Positions 51,690-64,000 of a DNA stretch of 64,000 nucleotides are shown in pieces. The notes below the pieces were generated by a model. It saw nothing but the letters and a program-made list of their open reading frames with translations. It was not told the origin of the DNA and made no database searches. Within the stretch, counting starts at the first letter, position 1; every line of letters begins with the position of its first letter. The position numbers and the translations under genes were made by a program. The DNA is from Litorilituus sediminis (GTDB lineage: Bacteria; Pseudomonadota; Gammaproteobacteria; Enterobacterales; Alteromonadaceae): assembly GCF_004295665.1 (NCBI RefSeq), contig NZ_CP034759.1, forward strand, positions 2,480,001 to 2,544,000, written 5' to 3'.

Positions 51690-51807
51690 CGCTTAGCAAT
51701 GTCCTACTCTCACATGGGAACTCCCACACTACCATCGGCGCTATTGCATTTCACTTCTGAGTTCGGAATGGGATCAGGTGGTTCTACAATGCTATTGTCG
51801 CTAAGCA
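51690..51807 (-). rRNA. rrf: 5S ribosomal RNA, operon 1
   Basis: About 118 nt, beginning TGCTTAGCGACAATAGCATT and ending GTAGGACATTGCTAAGCG on the minus strand, with complementary ends. The core CCGAACTCAGAAGTGAAA is canonical for 5S. It is identical to the 5S of operon 2 over nearly all of its length. Confidence 0.95.
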
Positions 51808-51888
51808 AAAAAGGACAATCTCGAAAACTTAATATAAATCTTTAACTCTTGTAACTTAGTGCGTGATGTTCATCAGCTTCATACACAA

Positions 51889-51906
51889 AACCACTTAGGC
51901 GTTGTA

Positions 51907-51909
<3 letters not shown>
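51889..51909 (-). other. 3' strand of the 23S precursor processing stem
   Basis: Bases here can pair with 54787-54806, upstream of mature 23S: AACGCCTAAGTGGT on one side and its near-complement on the other. Such stems are cut by RNase III in 23S maturation. Confidence 0.6.
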
Positions 51910-54788
<2,879 letters not shown>

Positions 54789-55159
54789 ATACAACCCTAA
54801 GTAGTCTTAGTAGACCTTGGTGACTAAACCAAGGCAATTGTAAAGTCTGACATTTTCACGCACTTTCACTTAACTTTCGTTAAAGTGATGAGTTACTTGA
54901 ATAAGAGTTAATAGTCTTTCAACTATTGGTCTAAATGATTAAGGAATACATCATTTAGCTATTGTTGGTATTTATACTTATGTGATTGAAGCGCGACACT
55001 TCGCACACCATATAAATACCGGGTATTTATATCAGCTTTCCAGATTGTTAAAGAGCGTCAAACTAGCGCACATTCGGCTAATTCGTGGTTAAAAAAACCA
55101 AATTTAAAATAACTTATGAAGCTTAGTTTAAATTTGGCTTTTCTTTACGCTGAAGAAAT
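54789..55159 (-). other. 16S-23S internal spacer (23S side), operon 1
   Basis: A 371-nt spacer between tRNA-Ile and 23S. It contains a boxA antitermination element (minus strand GCTCTTTAACAA at 55045-55056) and the upstream strand of the 23S processing stem (54787-54806). No coding potential. Confidence 0.7.
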
Positions 55160-55236
<77 letters not shown>

Positions 55237-55261
55237 ATCATGGTTATGCTCTATCTAACTT

Positions 55262-55326
55262 TTCGGCGTCAGTCTCACCCTGCCTTTAATCAGGAATGGG
55301 TACGTTCTAACTAGCTAAGCTAAACA
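55262..55326 (-). pseudogene. tRNA-like remnant in the 16S-23S spacer of operon 1
   Basis: The minus strand reads TTTAGCTTAGCTAGTTAGAA followed by CGTACC and CCTGATTAAAGG, matching the D-arm and anticodon-arm region of a tRNA. Compare the neighbouring tRNA-Ile: TAGCTCAGCTGGTTAGAGCGC. The acceptor stem and T arm are not recognisable. It probably derives from a duplicated spacer tRNA. Confidence 0.55.
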
Positions 55327-55400
55327 AAACAAGTTTCTTCTCATTTTTGTCATCATACAATTTGTGTGAACACTCAACAAAGCATTGTTTTACTTCAAGA

Positions 55401-56940
<1,540 letters not shown>

Positions 56941-57363
56941 AAAAAATCGTTTGTGGAGCGTTCCTTATAAAGAAACGTTCCTGCTCAATGAATTCTGTCG
57001 TGATACCAACTCGAAAGTTGATATCGCATTACATATATAAGTATACTTTCGTATAAATAAAGTATCTGTGTGACATTCATCAAAGTGCTGTTTTACGTCT
57101 TTACTTAAAAAAGTAACGACTTATGTAAAATCAACATCTGAGTGAGTGCCCACACAAATTGCATGATAACTAATTGTTAAAGAATCTCTTGCGAGAAGAT
57201 ATAAATCGCATTCGTTTATATCTGATGCCTCGTGAGCTTTGCCCCGAAGCGGATGCGCATTGTACGCTTCCTAGTTTTGATGTCAACACTTTATTTCAGT
57301 GTTTAGCCAAAATCTATTTATTAATTTGATTATGAAAACAAGTTAATAGATAAACTCTGATTA
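56941..57363 (-). promoter_or_regulatory. rRNA operon 1 leader and promoter region
   Basis: On the minus strand: promoter with -35 TTGACA (57281-57286), 16-bp spacer and -10 TACAAT (57259-57264), then a GC-rich discriminator GCGCATCC typical of stringently controlled rRNA promoters. Downstream come a boxB-like hairpin TCTCGCAAGAGA (57185-57196), boxA TTCTTTAACAA (57174-57184) and a boxC-like GTGTGGGCACTC (57145-57156). Bases 57144-57167 pair with 55352-55375 to form the 16S processing stem. Confidence 0.85.
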
Positions 57364-57395
57364 AAAAGCCCGTAACTTGTGTTACGGGCTTTTCT
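57364..57395 (-). terminator. Terminator of rRNA operon 2
   Basis: A perfect 13-bp stem AAAAGCCCGTAAC / GTTACGGGCTTTT with loop TTGT, just after the 5S of operon 2. Confidence 0.9.
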
Positions 57396-57402
57396 AAATA
57401 GG

Positions 57403-57520
57403 TGCTTAGCAATGTCCTACTCTCACATGGGAACTCCCACACTACCATCGGCGCTATTGCATTTCACTTCTGAGTTCGGAATGGGATCAGGTGGTTCTAC
57501 AATGCTATTGTCGCTAAGCA
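57403..57520 (-). rRNA. rrf: 5S ribosomal RNA, operon 2
   Basis: About 118 nt, same sequence as the intact 5S of operon 1 apart from the extreme 3' end (GGTGCTTAGC instead of GGCGCTTAGC on plus). Confidence 0.95.
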
Positions 57521-57625
57521 AAAAAGGACAATCTTGGAATTCTAATATAAATTTAGTCTTATTCAGTAACTGTTAAGTACGTGATGTTCATCAGTCTTCA
57601 TACACAAAACCACTTAGGCGTTGTA

Positions 57626-60507
<2,882 letters not shown>

Positions 60508-60895
60508 ATACAACCCTAAGTAGTCTTAGTAGACCTTGGTGACTAAACCAAGGTAGTTGTAAAGTCTGACATTTTCACGCACTTTCACTTAACTTTCGTT
60601 AAAGTGATGAGTTACTTGAATAAGAGTTAATAGTCTTTCAACTATTGGTCTAAATGATTAAGGAATACATCATTTAGCTATTGTTGGTATTTATACTTAT
60701 GTGATTGAAGCGCGACACTTCGCACACCATATAAACACCGGGTATTTATATCAGCTTTCCAGATTGTTAAAGAGCGTCAAACTAGCACACATTCGGCTAA
60801 TTTGTGATTTCCCTCCTTACGGAGAGTAAAAACCAAACTTAAATTGTTCATTGAACCGCTTAAGTTTGGCTTCTTTCTCAGTCAAAGAGTAATGA
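60508..60895 (-). other. 16S-23S internal spacer (23S side), operon 2
   Basis: A 388-nt spacer with boxA (60764-60775) and the 23S processing stem strand. Near 23S it is almost the same as in operon 1; the part next to the tRNA (about 60790-60895) is different sequence, which marks the end of the shared block. Confidence 0.7.
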
Positions 60896-60971
60896 TGGTG
60901 GAGCTAAGCAGGATCGAACTGCTGACCTCCTGCGTGCAAGGCAGGCGCTCTCCCAGCTGAGCTATAGCCCC
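60896..60971 (-). tRNA. tRNA-Ala (TGC)
   Basis: 76 nt on the minus strand, from GGGGCTATAGCTCAGCTGGG to GCTTAGCTCCACCA. Anticodon loop CTTGCAC gives anticodon TGC; the T loop is TTCGATC and CCA is encoded. Confidence 0.97.
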
Positions 60972-61060
60972 ATCTTTTCACCTAAGGCAGGTGTACTCTT
61001 TTAATTTCGTTATCATGTAATTTGTGTGAACACTCAACAAAGCGTTGTTTTACTTCAAGA

Positions 61061-62600
<1,540 letters not shown>

Positions 62601-63327
62601 AAAAAATCGTTTGTGGAGCGTTCCTTATAAAGAAACGTTCCTGCTCAATGAATTCTGTCGTTTCTTCTCACTAAAAGTGAAAAGAAGCATTACATATATA
62701 AGTATATATTTATTTGCGTGACATTCATCAAAGTGCTGTTTTACGTCTTTACTTAAAAAAGTAACGACTTTTGTAAAATCAACATCAATGTGAGTGCCCA
62801 CACAAATTGCATGATAACTAATTGTTAAAGAATCTCTTGCGAGAAGATATAAATCGCATTCGTTTATACCTGATGCTTCGTAAGCTTTGCCCCGAAGCGG
62901 ATGCGCATTGTACGCCTCCCAGTTTTGATGTCAACGTTTTTTTTAACTTATTTCAAATTAATTTTTAACGTTATCTTTGCCGTTTTGCTATCAACTTGGA
63001 TAACTAAACTTGCCAAAACTGACTTCTTAAGTCTCCCTGAGAAGTGGATGCGCATTTTAGACACTTTTCTTCTTAGGTCAACCCTTATTTGCAATAAATT
63101 TAATAAAACATGATATTTATTGTTTAATTTGATAACTTTCATACAAAGCGCGTATTTATTAGCCTGTTAAAAGACAAACAAACGCTATTATGTGTAAATT
63201 TTGATAATTGCATATTTAAATTTCACTTTTAGCCAAAATGAAATTAAATATTATGTTTTGCAATTTTCTGCTAAATTTACAAATAGTTTTTTAGATTTAA
63301 TCATTAAATTTTAAGAGTTTTATCATT
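62601..63327 (-). promoter_or_regulatory. rRNA operon 2 leader with two tandem promoters
   Basis: On the minus strand: proximal promoter TTGACA (62929-62934), 16 bp, TACAAT (62907-62912); distal promoter TTGACC (63076-63081), 16 bp, TAAAAT (63054-63059). Both are followed by GCGCATCC. boxA (62822-62832), boxB (62833-62844) and the 16S processing stem strand (62792-62815, pairing with 61012-61035) lie in the leader. Upstream of the distal promoter, 63082-63327 is very AT-rich and may hold UP elements or Fis sites and the promoter of the carbonic anhydrase gene; no gene was seen. Confidence 0.8.
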
Positions 63328-63861
63328 ATGGATCACTTACAACCTTATCAAGGGATACTCCCTTCTGTGGGTAAGCATTGTTATTTAGACCCTTCTGCAG
63401 TTTTAGTTGGTGATATACAAATCGCTGATGAAGTCAGCATTTGGCCGTTAGTTGCTGCACGTGGCGACGTAAATACCATTACTATCGGTGCTCGTACTAA
63501 TATTCAAGACGGTACTGTGCTGCACGTAACTCGTAAGAGCCAAAATAACCCTCAAGGTAATCCGCTGATCATTGGTGAAGATGTTACCGTTGGTCATAAA
63601 TGTATGCTGCATGGTTGCACACTAGGCAATAGAATTCTTGTTGGAATGGGCGCCATTATTATGGATGGAGCTATCATTGAGGACGATGTTTTTATTGGCG
63701 CAGGTAGTTTAGTGCCCCCTAATAAAACATTTGAGAGTGGTTTTTTATATGTTGGTAATCCAGCAAAAAAGGTTAGACCGCTAAAAGAAGCCGAAATGGC
63801 GTTTTTGAAGCAATCTGCAATTAACTATATCGATTTAAAAAATGATTACTTACAAGAGTAG
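63328..63861 (+). CDS. Gamma-class carbonic anhydrase family protein (YrdA-like)
   Basis: A 177-residue left-handed beta-helix protein with hexapeptide repeats (IQIADEVSIWPLVAARGDVN at about residues 30-49). Zinc ligands are expected at VLHVT (His about 70) and VGHKCMLHGC (His about 92 and 97), the pattern of the gamma-carbonic anhydrase/YrdA/CaiE group. C-terminal GNPAKKVRPL is typical. Enzyme activity in this family is often weak or unproved. Confidence 0.92.
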   Translation: MDHLQPYQGILPSVGKHCYLDPSAVLVGDIQIADEVSIWPLVAARGDVNTITIGARTNIQDGTVLHVTRKSQNNPQGNPLIIGEDVTVGHKCMLHGCTLGNRILVGMGAIIMDGAIIEDDVFIGAGSLVPPNKTFESGFLYVGNPAKKVRPLKEAEMAFLKQSAINYIDLKNDYLQE

Positions 63862-63874
63862 TCATTTTACTTAG

Positions 63875-64000
63875 TTATACATCAATATGTAAGGTGTCGC
63901 CTTCTAGTTCATTAGATTCAAGCCATAACTCAGTTATTTCTTCTAAATCATATTTAGTGCAATTATCAATTTCAGCGAGTTGCTTTAATTGCACTGAATG
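63875..64000 (-). CDS. C-terminal end of an unidentified gene, cut by the window edge
   Basis: A frame open to the window end encodes 41 residues, ending LEGDTLHIDV before a TAA stop, with acidic segments such as DLEEITELWLESNELEG. It is convergent with the carbonic anhydrase gene, 13 nt away. Too short to assign a family. Confidence 0.5.
   Translation of the reverse strand, partial: HSVQLKQLAEIDNCTKYDLEEITELWLESNELEGDTLHIDV

Larger units (their letters stand above)
51141..51807 (-). repeat. Three tandem units of about 241 bp, each with a terminator and a 5S (or 5S-like) sequence
   Basis: The join sequence GTTAAATCCCC recurs at 51141, 51382 and (as GTAAAATCCCC) 51624, giving periods of 241 and 242 bp. 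Each unit has an AAAAGCCCG hairpin followed to the right by a 5S-like block beginning GGCGCTTAGCAATGTCCTAC. Only the rightmost 5S block is intact; in transcription order it comes first, followed by two decayed copies. Confidence 0.85.

Noticed and set aside
51141..51807. CRISPR array
   Set aside because: Units are 241 bp and 5S-derived, with no short repeats and variable spacers.

Overview
The window looks like a chromosome segment of a marine gammaproteobacterium of the Alteromonadales, most likely Colwelliaceae (Colwellia/Thalassotalea-like). This rests on the low-GC coding style, the protein sequences of the housekeeping genes, and gene orders typical of the class: trxA-rho facing rhlB-gppA, ubiD-fre, tatABC-tatD-hemB, ftsYEX-rpoH facing rsmD, and atpIBEFHAGDC next to glmU and glmS. 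No phage, transposase, integrase or CRISPR array was seen.

Layout. Positions 1-6.1 kb: the 3' end of an M16 peptidase gene, a short-chain dehydrogenase, then fre, ubiD, rho and trxA on the minus strand. 6.2-10.8 kb: rhlB and a short ppx/gppA gene on plus, three small minus-strand genes, and a TetR regulator facing a glutathione S-transferase with a 30-bp perfect palindrome between them. 10.8-16.7 kb: one long minus-strand unit, tatA-tatB-tatC-unknown-tatD-GGDEF-hemB. 16.9-23.8 kb: a TonB-dependent receptor, rpoH, ftsX, ftsE and ftsY; ftsY carries a 21-copy hexanucleotide repeat coding for Pro-Glu. 23.8-37 kb: mixed metabolic, envelope and hypothetical genes, including rsmD, two hydrolases, yjaG-like, sapC-like, an outer-membrane beta-barrel, HU, a UbiA-type prenyltransferase and a double universal-stress protein. 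37-42.8 kb: glmS, a DeoR regulator with clustered TTTCG operators, glmU, then an accessory two-gene cassette. 42.9-50 kb: the complete F0F1 ATP synthase operon. 50.2-63.3 kb: a lipoprotein gene and two full rRNA operons on the minus strand. 63.3-64 kb: a gamma-carbonic anhydrase and the end of an unidentified gene.

The most interesting item is the two-gene cassette between glmU and atpC. It encodes a small soluble protein resembling the signalling tip of chemoreceptors, with no membrane or sensor domain, followed 21 nt later by a diiron, metallo-beta-lactamase-fold protein of the oxygen-binding ODP type. A perfect FNR consensus site lies upstream. Together these suggest an oxygen-responsive sensor pair in which ODP supplies sensing and the helical protein supplies signalling.

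The rRNA region is also informative. Operon 1 (16S, tRNA-Ile, 23S, 5S) is followed by two tandem, decayed 5S-plus-terminator units of about 241 bp and has a tRNA-like remnant in its spacer. Operon 2 carries tRNA-Ala instead and has two tandem promoters with the same discriminator. The two 16S genes differ at a few positions, including one compensatory base-pair swap.
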